The notes under the pieces: model-generated
What the model saw: only the letters and a program-made list of their open reading frames with translations
Databases searched by the model: none
Told to the model about the DNA's origin: nothing
Made by a program: the position numbers and the translations under genes
Part shown: positions 15,277-23,279 of the stretch, piece by piece
How the letters are laid out: each line of letters opens with the position of its first letter
Numbering within the stretch: the stretch's first letter is position 1
Origin: Pedobacter sp. ASV17
Lineage (GTDB): Bacteria; Bacteroidota; Bacteroidia; Sphingobacteriales; Sphingobacteriaceae
NCBI RefSeq assembly: GCF_016429065.1
Contig: NZ_JAELTX010000050.1
Coordinates: forward strand, 1 to 36,786
Direction: 5' to 3'
DNA: 36,786 nucleotides

Positions 15277-16551
15277 ATGAAGTTTAACAAAGCCATACTT
15301 TTAGTTGTATCCCTGTTTTTTTGTGTAAATGCTTTTGCGCAATCCAGTAAGGAGCTAAAGCGTAAAAAAGAAGCTTTACAAAGAGAGATTGAGTTGGCTC
15401 AAAGAAATTTGAACAAAGCGGCAAGCGGTAAAAAATTGACCCTTGGCCAAATCAATGCCATAAAAGCACAAATTAGGTTAAGACAAGAAAAAATCTCCAC
15501 CATCAATTCGGAGATGAAAAGCCTTGATCACCAAATCTCGGAAAACACCAATAAGGTGCATAACTTGAAGGGCCGTTTAGCAGATTTAAAGAAAGAATAT
15601 GCGGGCATGATTCGCTTTGCACAACGCAATAGGAATTCGTACGATAAAATGATGTTCATTTTTGCTGCAAAAGATTTTAACCAAGCCTACAAGCGTATAA
15701 AATATCTACAGCAATTTGGACAGTACCGCAAAAAACAAGCGGCATACATTCAAGGTACAGAAAAGCAATTGAGCAATCAGATTGTGGTACTTGATAAAGA
15801 CCTTAAGAATAAGGGAAGCTTGTTAAAAGAGCAGGAGAGCGAGAAAAATAAGCTAGATAAAAATAGAAGTGAGCAAACTGTTGTTCTAAATAAATTAAGC
15901 AAGCAAGAAAAACAGTTCCAACAAGATATTACTAAGAAAAGGCAGCAGCAAGCTTCCATTGATAGACAAATTAGTGCTGCGATTGCCAGAGAAATTGCTG
16001 CCGCTAGGAAAAAAGCGGAAGAGGAAGCAAGAGAGCGTGAAAGACTAGCAGAGGCTAAAGCAAAAGCCGAGAACAAACCTTCACCAACCACCACTGCTTC
16101 TAAACCAAAAACAGCTAGTGAAGCATTAAGAGCAACACCTGAAGCTGCAAAACTTTCAGATGCCTTTGAAGCCAATAGAGGAAGTTTGCCTTCGCCTGTG
16201 TCTAATGGTTACATTACAGGAAGGTTTGGGGCCTATAAAGTTGACCAAGCCACTGCAATGCGTAATGGGGTAGTGTTTCAAACTAGTGAAGGTGCAGCTG
16301 TTAGAGCTGTTTTTAATGGGACTGTAAGTTCTGTTTTCCAGCAGTTCGGCAAGTATTATATTGTGATCATCCATGGAGAGTATTTTACTGTTTATGAAGG
16401 ATTAGAAAATGTTAGTGTAAGTAAAGGACAGAAGGTAACTACTAAGCAAACCATAGGTACGGCAGGAACTAGTGATGGTGTTCCAGAACTGGGATTCCAG
16501 ATTCACAGAGGTGCTACCGCACAAAATCCAGAAAGCTGGCTGGCCAGATAA
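15277..16551 (+). CDS. EnvC-like murein hydrolase activator with degenerate LytM domain
   Basis: A 424-residue periplasmic protein. A signal peptide (FNKAILLVVSLFFCVNAFAQ) is followed by a long coiled coil (about residues 22-260, rich in Lys, Glu, Gln), a low-complexity Ala/Lys/Thr linker, and a C-terminal LytM/M23 fold (about 300-424). The coiled-coil plus LytM layout is that of EnvC, which activates amidases during cell separation together with FtsEX. The metal ligands of active M23 peptidases are missing: the region usually RHxGxDxA reads MRNGVVFQT, YAHL reads YEGL, and HLHFE reads ELGFQ. It is therefore probably a non-catalytic activator. It lies in the same operon as a lytic transglycosylase. 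Confidence 0.92.
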   Translation: MKFNKAILLVVSLFFCVNAFAQSSKELKRKKEALQREIELAQRNLNKAASGKKLTLGQINAIKAQIRLRQEKISTINSEMKSLDHQISENTNKVHNLKGRLADLKKEYAGMIRFAQRNRNSYDKMMFIFAAKDFNQAYKRIKYLQQFGQYRKKQAAYIQGTEKQLSNQIVVLDKDLKNKGSLLKEQESEKNKLDKNRSEQTVVLNKLSKQEKQFQQDITKKRQQQASIDRQISAAIAREIAAARKKAEEEARERERLAEAKAKAENKPSPTTTASKPKTASEALRATPEAAKLSDAFEANRGSLPSPVSNGYITGRFGAYKVDQATAMRNGVVFQTSEGAAVRAVFNGTVSSVFQQFGKYYIVIIHGEYFTVYEGLENVSVSKGQKVTTKQTIGTAGTSDGVPELGFQIHRGATAQNPESWLAR

Positions 16552-16576
16552 TGTGAATTTTTGCTTAAAATAACCC

Positions 16577-16584
16577 TATATTTG
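16577..16584 (+). promoter_or_regulatory. -7 box upstream of the first tatA
   Basis: TATATTTG at 16577-16584 matches TAnnTTTG and lies 17 bases before the ATG at 16602. TTTTTG at 16558-16563 is nearer than the ideal -33 spacing, so the assignment is moderate. Confidence 0.5.
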
Positions 16585-16601
16585 TATAAAATCGTTTTAA
16601 A

Positions 16602-16967
16602 ATGTATAACACGCCATTATTAGAGTTTTTGAATATGGGAGGGGGCGAGATGATTCTCATCGTAATTGCAATACTTTTGTTATTTGGAGGTAAAAAATTA
16701 CCAGAATTGGCAAGAGGATTGGGCAAAGGGATTAGAGAATTTAAAGATGCTTCCGAAGGAGTCAAAAGAGAAATTCACCGTAATATTAATGCGGTTGATG
16801 TAGATGAGGAAGATAAGAAAGCAGAGGAAAATCGCAGATATCGCGAGCCTGAGGTAGACCATTCTCATTCTATTCATGAAGAACCTACAGTTGTTGCCGA
16901 AAACCAAAATGAAGCACACACCGTAGATAGTGTAGAAGAAAATAAAGAACCAAAAAGTTCTGTTTAA
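16602..16967 (+). CDS. tatA: TatA/TatB-family translocase protein with long acidic tail
   Basis: A 121-residue Sec-independent translocase subunit. A short N-terminus precedes a membrane helix (MILIVIAILLLF, residues about 16-27), then the hinge GGKKLPEL and an amphipathic helix ARGLGKGIREFKDA, all classical TatA features. Residues about 55-121 form a hydrophilic, strongly acidic tail (DVDEEDKKAEEN), longer than in the neighbour. The ATG at 16602 is used; an ATG at residue 12 (MGGGEM) would also give a normal TatA. A second TatA follows 26 bp downstream, while no tatC is present in this window. The longer tail suggests that the two have different roles, perhaps one TatB-like. Confidence 0.92.
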   Translation: MYNTPLLEFLNMGGGEMILIVIAILLLFGGKKLPELARGLGKGIREFKDASEGVKREIHRNINAVDVDEEDKKAEENRRYREPEVDHSHSIHEEPTVVAENQNEAHTVDSVEENKEPKSSV

Positions 16968-16993
16968 AAAATTGAACATATAAAACAACAGTC

Positions 16994-17191
16994 ATGTTAC
17001 AAATCCCAATGCTAGCAGCGCTAGGTACCACCGAAATCATCTTAATTATCGTGGCAATTTTATTGCTTTTTGGAGGTAAAAAAATTCCAGAACTAATGAG
17101 AGGTTTAGGTAGAGGCGTAAAAGAATTTAAAGATGGTAAAGACGGTGTAGACGCTCAAGGTGGCGAAAACAACACCAACAAACCTCAATAA
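16994..17191 (+). CDS. tatA: Sec-independent translocase protein TatA/E
   Basis: A 65-residue Tat subunit with the membrane helix [12 protein letters not shown], the FGG hinge, and the amphipathic helix [19 protein letters not shown]. The core is almost the same as in the preceding gene (LLLFGGKK followed by PEL.RGLG.G..EFKD), so the pair arose by duplication. The short polar tail fits a pore-forming TatA. The N-terminus carries a few extra residues (LQIPMLAAL) before the usual start of the helix. It lies 26 bp after the first copy and 31 bp before gatA, consistent with one transcript. Confidence 0.95.
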   Translation: MLQIPMLAALGTTEIILIIVAILLLFGGKKIPELMRGLGRGVKEFKDGKDGVDAQGGENNTNKPQ

Positions 17192-17222
17192 GTTCAGTTT
17201 ACAACGCTTTTAAATTTAGATT

Positions 17223-18647
17223 TTGAAGAAATATACCTCTCTTACGGAGATACAAGGAAAACTCGCGCAAAAGCAACTAACTTTAAAAGAACTTCTTGCT
17301 TATTATTTTGAGCAAATAGAAAAGCATCAACACCTCAATGCATTTAATGAGGTGTTTTTTGATTCTGCAAATACGCAGGCAAATACCATTCAGCAAAAGT
17401 TAGCACAAGGCACCGCAGGAAAGCTGGCAGGCATGGTGATTGGGATTAAGGATAATATCTGTTATCAAGATCATCAAGTGACTGCTTCTTCTAAAATGCT
17501 CGATGGCTTTGTTGCTCCTTACTCTGCAACTGTAGTTGAACGTCTTTTGGCAGAAGATGCCATTATTATTGGACGTTTAAACTGTGACGAATTTGCCATG
17601 GGTGGCTCTAATGAAACTTCCTATTTCGGTACGGTGAAAAATGCAGCAGACGAAGAACGTGTTGCTGGCGGTTCATCGGGTGGTTCGGCAGTAGCCGTAC
17701 AAGCAGACATGTGTTTGGCGGCATTGGGAACCGATACAGGAGGCTCTGTACGTCAACCAGCAGCATTTTGTGGCAATATTGGCTTTAAGCCAACCTACGG
17801 ACGAATCTCTCGCTATGGCGTGATTGCTTATGCCTCATCTTTCGATCAAGTAGGAACTTTAACTTCTTCTGTTTCAGACGCTGCTTTATTATTGGAAATA
17901 TTGGCTGGTGCCGATGAAAATGACAGTACCGTTTCTACTTTGCCAGTTCCTCCATATTCACAAAACTTATCTACTACAGGAAAAAAGAAAATAGCCGTTT
18001 TAAAGGAAACGCTAGACAGTGATGCTTTAGATCCAGAGACAAAAGCCGCTATTCTTTCGGCCATTGAGAAATTTAAGTCCGAAGGACACGAAGTTACGGA
18101 AGTGTCTTTTGATTTGCTGGAATATCTGGTGCCAACCTATTACATTTTAACCACTGCCGAGGCTTCTTCCAACCTGTCTCGTTATGATGGCGTTCACTAT
18201 GGCTACCGTAATACCCAAGCCCAAAGCTTAAACCAACTTTACAAAAGTTCGAGAGCTGAAGGTTTTGGTGAAGAAGTAAAACGACGCATCATGTTAGGTG
18301 CATTTGTACTAAGTGCAGGTTACTACGATGCGTATTATCAAAAAGCGCAAAAGGTTCGTCGCCTGATCCGTGAAAAGATAGAAGCATTGCTGCAAAACCA
18401 TGATGTATTGGTGAGCCCCGTGGCACCAACACCAGCATTTAAGATAGGCGAAAATGTACAAGATCCTTTGGTGATGTACATGGCCGATATTTATACCGTA
18501 CTGGCCTCTTTGGCGGGAATACCTGCAATTGCTTTGCCTTTGGGCAATAACAACCAAGGTTTGCCGTTAAGTATCCAGTTAATGACCAAGCATTTTAACG
18601 AGCAAACTTTGCTCTCATTGTCACATAGTTTTTTAGAGAAAACTTAA
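17223..18647 (+). CDS. gatA: Asp-tRNA(Asn)/Glu-tRNA(Gln) amidotransferase subunit A
   Basis: A 474-residue amidase-signature enzyme that releases ammonia from glutamine so that GatCAB can convert Glu-tRNA(Gln), and where needed Asp-tRNA(Asn), to the amide forms. The catalytic Ser-cisSer-Lys triad is complete: Lys76 in GIKDNI, Ser151 in GGSSGGSAVA and Ser175 in TDTGGSVRQPA, matching the spacing of Staphylococcus aureus GatA (79, 154, 178). The start is a TTG; no in-frame ATG occurs before residue 71, and the family N-terminus (KKYTSLTEIQ) begins at this codon. gatB and gatC are not in the window, so the subunits are scattered in this genome. Confidence 0.96.
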   Translation: MKKYTSLTEIQGKLAQKQLTLKELLAYYFEQIEKHQHLNAFNEVFFDSANTQANTIQQKLAQGTAGKLAGMVIGIKDNICYQDHQVTASSKMLDGFVAPYSATVVERLLAEDAIIIGRLNCDEFAMGGSNETSYFGTVKNAADEERVAGGSSGGSAVAVQADMCLAALGTDTGGSVRQPAAFCGNIGFKPTYGRISRYGVIAYASSFDQVGTLTSSVSDAALLLEILAGADENDSTVSTLPVPPYSQNLSTTGKKKIAVLKETLDSDALDPETKAAILSAIEKFKSEGHEVTEVSFDLLEYLVPTYYILTTAEASSNLSRYDGVHYGYRNTQAQSLNQLYKSSRAEGFGEEVKRRIMLGAFVLSAGYYDAYYQKAQKVRRLIREKIEALLQNHDVLVSPVAPTPAFKIGENVQDPLVMYMADIYTVLASLAGIPAIALPLGNNNQGLPLSIQLMTKHFNEQTLLSLSHSFLEKT

Positions 18648-18709
18648 TCATCGGAGAAAAATAAAGTACATAGAAACATAACTTTCTATATGCTGAACAA
18701 AATTGGCCT

Positions 18710-20116
18710 ATGAGGAAATTGATACTTGCTGTTTTGGGATTGGTAACTGTTTTAAGCGCTCAAGCGCAAGTTCCAACAAAAGCTATCCAAGGGGATACCA
18801 TTTTAAAAAGACTGACCACAGCACCCGCTACGGATACTGTTGCAGTACCTTTGATTAACCAGCCAATGTTTTTTGGGCAAAACCTGTTGTACAAGTTAAG
18901 GCTCGATTCTATTAAGCAAACCGTTCCCCTTGATTATAATGAATTTGTACAAAGCTACATTGACATTTATGTAAAGCGGAAAAATATGTATGCCGATATG
19001 TTAGGACTTTCTTCCTACTACTTTCCAATCTTTGAAAAGGCATTAAAATCATACAACATCCCTACTGAAATTAAGTACCTATCCATCGTCGAATCGTCTT
19101 TAAATCCGCATGCCGTTTCTAGGGTTGGAGCCACTGGTTTATGGCAATTTATGTTTGGCACGGCAAAGGCTTATGGCTTAAACATGGATAACTTTGTAGA
19201 TGAACGTAAAGATCCCATACAGGCCAGCTATGCTGCTGCCGCCTATTTTAAGGATGCTTATGAAGAGCTGGGAGATTGGCTTTTGGCCATTGCCGCTTAC
19301 AACTGTGGTAAAGGTAATGTGAATAGGGCGATAGATAAAGCAGGTTCGCGTGATTTTTGGGAGATCAGAAGGTTTTTGCCTGCCGAAACGCGTAACTACG
19401 TGCCCGCTTTTATTGCGGCAGTTTATGTAATGAAGTATGCTAAAACGCATCAGATACAAGCCAAAGCAACTCCTTTTGTTTTTAAGACCGATACTATACA
19501 GGTGAGGAATTTTGTAGCCCTATCAGACGTGGCTAATGCCATTAACCATACCGAAGAAACGCTTGTCGCCCTAAATCCAAGCTATAAAAAGAAGATTGTT
19601 AACGGAACAGCAATTGCGCCAAAACGTGTGGTGATTCCTAATCCAGAGCATCAGTATTACGAGCAGTTGTTTGAAGTATTGAATAGGGATGTGGATACCG
19701 ATAAACAAATTATCCTAGCCTCTACAGATGATGTGAGGGATTTAAGGAAGAAAACAACGGCGCCTAGAAAAGAAGAGAAGGCCTCTGGTATTTTGGTTCA
19801 TAAAGTGCTTCCAGGGCAAAACCTTACCATTATTGCCAATAAATATGGTGTAGAAGTTCAAGATTTGAAGGTTTGGAATAAATTAAGTGCCTTAAGCATT
19901 GTTCCAGGGCAAAAATTGAAAATATACAAAGAAGGCGCAGCCCCAAAATTGGCGCCAAAACCTAAGGCTTCTTTTGTAAGTTACAAGGTGAAACAGGGTG
20001 ATACCCTTTCGAGCATTGCGGAGAAATTTGACGGGATTACCGTGGCAAGTTTAAAGCAGGCTAATGGTTTGAAAACTGCAAAAATTGCAGAAGGCATGAC
20101 CTTGAAAATCATGTAA
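18710..20116 (+). CDS. Membrane-bound lytic murein transglycosylase, MltD-like, with LysM repeats
   Basis: A 468-residue secreted peptidoglycan lytic enzyme. The signal peptide is RKLILAVLGLVTVLSAQAQ. The SLT (GH23) domain covers about residues 100-250, with catalytic Glu128 in SIVESSLNPHAVS, then GATGLWQFM and AAYNCGKGNVNRA, the standard GH23 motifs. Two LysM repeats for glycan binding follow (HKVLPGQNLTIIANKYGVE and YKVKQGDTLSSIAEKFDGI begin them), the second ending at the C-terminus. The enzyme cleaves the MurNAc-GlcNAc bond to give 1,6-anhydro products. It closes the cluster and is followed by a strong terminator. It may act with the EnvC-like activator in wall remodelling. Confidence 0.95.
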   Translation: MRKLILAVLGLVTVLSAQAQVPTKAIQGDTILKRLTTAPATDTVAVPLINQPMFFGQNLLYKLRLDSIKQTVPLDYNEFVQSYIDIYVKRKNMYADMLGLSSYYFPIFEKALKSYNIPTEIKYLSIVESSLNPHAVSRVGATGLWQFMFGTAKAYGLNMDNFVDERKDPIQASYAAAAYFKDAYEELGDWLLAIAAYNCGKGNVNRAIDKAGSRDFWEIRRFLPAETRNYVPAFIAAVYVMKYAKTHQIQAKATPFVFKTDTIQVRNFVALSDVANAINHTEETLVALNPSYKKKIVNGTAIAPKRVVIPNPEHQYYEQLFEVLNRDVDTDKQIILASTDDVRDLRKKTTAPRKEEKASGILVHKVLPGQNLTIIANKYGVEVQDLKVWNKLSALSIVPGQKLKIYKEGAAPKLAPKPKASFVSYKVKQGDTLSSIAEKFDGITVASLKQANGLKTAKIAEGMTLKIM

Positions 20117-20137
20117 AACCAAATATTCAAGATTTTA

Positions 20138-20162
20138 AAAAGGGACTTTTCGGTCCCTTTTG
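20138..20162 (+). terminator. Terminator after the lytic transglycosylase
   Basis: A 9-bp perfect stem AAAAGGGAC (20138-20146) with GTCCCTTTT (20153-20161) and a six-base loop lies 22 bases after the stop codon. It ends the envelope cluster. Confidence 0.85.
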
Positions 20163-20234
20163 CTATTTATAAAGACTATTTTTAACGATGTTATCAACTT
20201 GCGGCCACTCCATATTAGAATGTTAAAAAACAGG

Positions 20235-20263
20235 TTGTATCCTAAAAAAAGATTGTAACTTTG
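20235..20263 (+). promoter_or_regulatory. Promoter of the malic enzyme gene
   Basis: TTG (20235-20237), 18 bases, then TAACTTTG (20256-20263) fits the Bacteroidota promoter pattern. The predicted leader is about 15 bases to the ATG at 20285. Confidence 0.7.
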
Positions 20264-20284
20264 GCCGCTACAAATGATTAAAGA

Positions 20285-22588
20285 ATGAGCAAGATTAATA
20301 GAAAACAAGACGCTTTAGATTATCACTCGCAAGGAAGACCTGGAAAAATTGAGGTAATACCAACAAAACCTTACTCTTCACAAAGAGACTTAACATTAGC
20401 CTATTCCCCAGGTGTAGCAGAACCTTGTTTAAAAATTGCAGATAACAAAGAAGACGTATATAAATACACCGCAAAAGGAAACTTGGTAGCCGTAATTAGT
20501 AACGGTACTGCAGTATTAGGTTTAGGTGATATTGGTCCCGAAGCTGGAAAACCAGTAATGGAAGGTAAAGGTCTTTTGTTTAAGATTTTTGCAGATATCG
20601 ATGTTTTTGACCTTGAATTGGATACCAAGAATGTAGATGAATTTGTAAATATTGTTAAAGCCCTAGAACCAACTTTTGGTGGCGTTAACCTTGAAGATAT
20701 TAAAGCACCAGAATGTTTCGAAATTGAGCGTAGGCTTAAAGAAGAAATGAACATTCCAGTAATGCACGATGACCAACACGGTACAGCAATCATTTCTGCA
20801 GCAGCGTTAATCAATGCCTGCGAGTTGCAGAAAAAGAAACTGGATAAAATTAAAATCGTGGTAAACGGTGCAGGAGCTGCGGCTATTTCATGTTCTAGAC
20901 TTTATGTGGCTATTGGTGCCAAAAAAGAGAATATTGTAATGTGCGACAGAAGCGGCGTAATCCGTGCAGATAGATCAAACCTTGATGCCATTAAATCGGA
21001 ATTTGCAACTACACGTGATCTTCATACCTTAGAAGAGGCGATGAAGGATTCAGATGTGTTCATCGGGCTTTCGTCAGCGGATTGTGTTTCGGTAGACATG
21101 CTAAAATCGATGGCTAAAAATCCTATCGTCATGGCCATGGCTAATCCAAATCCAGAAATAGCTTACGATTTAGCAATCAATTCACGTAAGGATATCATCA
21201 TGGCAACAGGTCGTTCTGACTATCCTAACCAAGTGAACAACGTATTGGGATTCCCTTATATTTTTAGAGGTGCTTTAGATGTTAGAGCAACTGCTATTAA
21301 CGAGGAAATGAAGATTGCTGCGGTTCGTGCAATTGCCGAATTGGCTAAAAAATCTGTTCCAGAAGCGGTTAACATGGCTTATAACGCCAAAAACATAAAA
21401 TTCGGAAAAGATTATATCATTCCTAAACCAATGGACTTCCGTTTAATGACCAATGTTTCAATGGCCGTTGCAAAAGCAGCAATTGAAAGTGGCGTTGCTC
21501 GTAAGGTAATTACCGATTGGGATGCTTACGCAGAGGAATTGAAACAACGTTTAGGTACCGATGACGCCATTATGCGTGCCATCACCAACAAAGCAAAATC
21601 AGATCCTAAGCGTGTAGTTTTTGCAGAAGCAGATAACTATAAAATCTTGAAAGCTGCCCAAATTGTAAAAGACGATAACATCGCTATTCCAATTTTATTA
21701 GGTAATAAAGAGAGAATCCAAGCCATTATTGAAGAAAATGCTTTGGAGTTAGAAGGTGTTCAAATTATTGACCCAGCTTTAGAGCCTGAAAGAACACAAA
21801 AATATGCGCAATCGTTATACGAAAAAAGACAAAGAAGAGGGGTAACCTTAACTGAAGCTGTAAAAACGATGCGTGATAGAAACTACTTTGGTTCGTCGAT
21901 GGTAGAGTTTGGAGAAGCAGATGCAATGGTTTCTGGTTTAACCAAAAATTATGCAACTACCATTAAGCCAGCTTTACAAATTATCGGTACTGAAGAAGGG
22001 GTGAAACGTGTAGCGGGTATGTACATGATGATGACTGAAAAAGGACCAGTTTTCTTTGGAGATACCACTGTGAACGTAGACCCAACAGCAGAAGATCTAG
22101 TAGATTTAACCTTGTTGTTAGAAAAATCGGTAAGAAAATTCAACATCACGCCACGTATAGCGATGCTTTCTTACTCGAATTTTGGCTCTAATGATGGCAT
22201 CATTCCTGAAAAAACCAGAAAGGCAGTTAAAATCCTTCACGAGAAATATCCAGAAATTCAGGTAGATGGCGAGATGCAAGGAAACTTTGCAATTAATAAC
22301 GCCATGTTAAAAGATAATTTCCCTTTTAGTAGATTAGCGGATGCACCTGCAAATACCTTGGTATTCCCTAATTTAGAATCGGGTAACATTGCTTATAAAT
22401 TGTTGCAGGAACTTGGCGGCGCAGAAGCTGTTGGACCAATTTTGTTGGGACTAAAAAAACCAGTTCATATTGTACAGTTAGGCAGCTCAGTTAGAGAAAT
22501 TGTGAACATGGTAACCATAGCAGTGCTTGATGTACAAGCGAAAGAGGAAGCCAAGCCTAAGGAAAAAGGTTTGTTCAAAAAGAAATAA
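20285..22588 (+). CDS. maeB: NADP-dependent malic enzyme with phosphotransacetylase-like domain
   Basis: A 767-residue two-part protein. Residues 1-420 are the malic enzyme: the N-terminal catalytic domain ([32 protein letters not shown] with the catalytic Lys nearby, [19 protein letters not shown]) and a Rossmann NAD(P) domain ([22 protein letters not shown]). Residues about 430-750 are a phosphotransacetylase-like domain ([18 protein letters not shown] at its start), known in MaeB as a regulatory module binding acetyl-CoA rather than a proven second activity. It decarboxylates malate to pyruvate with NADPH production. Length matches MaeB (about 760). NADP preference is assigned by family. 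It is followed by ruvA after an interval holding a 15-bp inverted repeat. Confidence 0.96.
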   Translation: MSKINRKQDALDYHSQGRPGKIEVIPTKPYSSQRDLTLAYSPGVAEPCLKIADNKEDVYKYTAKGNLVAVISNGTAVLGLGDIGPEAGKPVMEGKGLLFKIFADIDVFDLELDTKNVDEFVNIVKALEPTFGGVNLEDIKAPECFEIERRLKEEMNIPVMHDDQHGTAIISAAALINACELQKKKLDKIKIVVNGAGAAAISCSRLYVAIGAKKENIVMCDRSGVIRADRSNLDAIKSEFATTRDLHTLEEAMKDSDVFIGLSSADCVSVDMLKSMAKNPIVMAMANPNPEIAYDLAINSRKDIIMATGRSDYPNQVNNVLGFPYIFRGALDVRATAINEEMKIAAVRAIAELAKKSVPEAVNMAYNAKNIKFGKDYIIPKPMDFRLMTNVSMAVAKAAIESGVARKVITDWDAYAEELKQRLGTDDAIMRAITNKAKSDPKRVVFAEADNYKILKAAQIVKDDNIAIPILLGNKERIQAIIEENALELEGVQIIDPALEPERTQKYAQSLYEKRQRRGVTLTEAVKTMRDRNYFGSSMVEFGEADAMVSGLTKNYATTIKPALQIIGTEEGVKRVAGMYMMMTEKGPVFFGDTTVNVDPTAEDLVDLTLLLEKSVRKFNITPRIAMLSYSNFGSNDGIIPEKTRKAVKILHEKYPEIQVDGEMQGNFAINNAMLKDNFPFSRLADAPANTLVFPNLESGNIAYKLLQELGGAEAVGPILLGLKKPVHIVQLGSSVREIVNMVTIAVLDVQAKEEAKPKEKGLFKKK

Positions 22589-22628
22589 TTGCTTTTGTTG
22601 ATTAACATCAACAAAAAAAGGTTGTAAA

Positions 22629-22673
22629 AAATTAAAAAGCTAATTGTTTCTACTACTTTTAGCTTTTTAATTT
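22629..22673 (+). terminator. 15-bp inverted repeat between maeB and ruvA
   Basis: AAATTAAAAAGCTAA (22629-22643) and TTAGCTTTTTAATTT (22659-22673) are perfect reverse complements with a 15-nt loop. The right arm is T-rich (TTTTTAATTT), so it may terminate maeB transcripts, but it also ends only 11 bases before the ruvA ATG and could affect ruvA translation. It is AT-rich, so stability is limited. Confidence 0.5.
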
Positions 22674-22684
22674 AACTTAGAACT

Positions 22685-23269
22685 ATGTACGCTTATATTG
22701 ATGGGAGACTGACGTTTAAATGTCCAACCTACATTGTTGTAGAAACAGGAGGGGTTGGTTATCAAATCAATATATCGCTTAATACTTATGCCGCATTAGG
22801 CAGCGCAGAACGATGCAAGATTTATACGTGGCTACACGTGAAGGAGGATGCGCACACCTTATACGGTTTTGCAGATGAAGGAGAACGGAGGTTGTTTCTT
22901 CATTTAATTTCAGTTTCGGGCATAGGCCCAACCACTTGTCGTATGATGCTCTCTTCCATAACACCAAACGAAATACAGCAGGCTATTGTAGGTGCCGATG
23001 TAGCTTTGATTCAGAAAATCAAGGGTATAGGGGCTAAATCTGCCCAGCGAATTATACTAGAATTACAAGACAAACTAAAAAAAGAAGGAATAGAATCATT
23101 AATTTCTATGCCTAGCCACAATACAATTAAAGATGAAGCGTTATCTGCTTTGATCATGCTTGGCTTTAGCAAACAGGTTGCAGAAAAAGCATTGGATAAT
23201 GTAATGAAGAAGTCCGATGGTGAGCTAACTGTTGAGCAATTGATCAAACAAGCTTTGAAGAATTTATAA
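22685..23269 (+). CDS. ruvA: Holliday junction branch migration protein RuvA
   Basis: A 194-residue DNA-junction binding protein that forms tetramers and loads the RuvB motor. It has the N-terminal OB domain (MYAYIDGRLTFKCPTYIVVE as its start, YTWLHVKEDAHTLYGFAD), two helix-hairpin-helix motifs (ISVSGIGPTTCR and IKGIGAKSAQRIILEL), a flexible linker, and domain III (DEALSALIMLGFSKQVAEKAL), which contacts RuvB. Length and layout match the family (about 195-205). sprA starts ten bases downstream. ruvB and ruvC are not in the window. Confidence 0.97.
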   Translation: MYAYIDGRLTFKCPTYIVVETGGVGYQINISLNTYAALGSAERCKIYTWLHVKEDAHTLYGFADEGERRLFLHLISVSGIGPTTCRMMLSSITPNEIQQAIVGADVALIQKIKGIGAKSAQRIILELQDKLKKEGIESLISMPSHNTIKDEALSALIMLGFSKQVAEKALDNVMKKSDGELTVEQLIKQALKNL

Positions 23270-23279
23270 ATAAACCAAA

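Noticed and set aside
22593..22616. Hairpin TTTTGTTGAT/ATCAACAAAA after maeB as a terminator
   Set aside because: The stem is AT-rich and followed by A residues rather than T on the plus strand; the inverted repeat at 22629-22673 is the better candidate.
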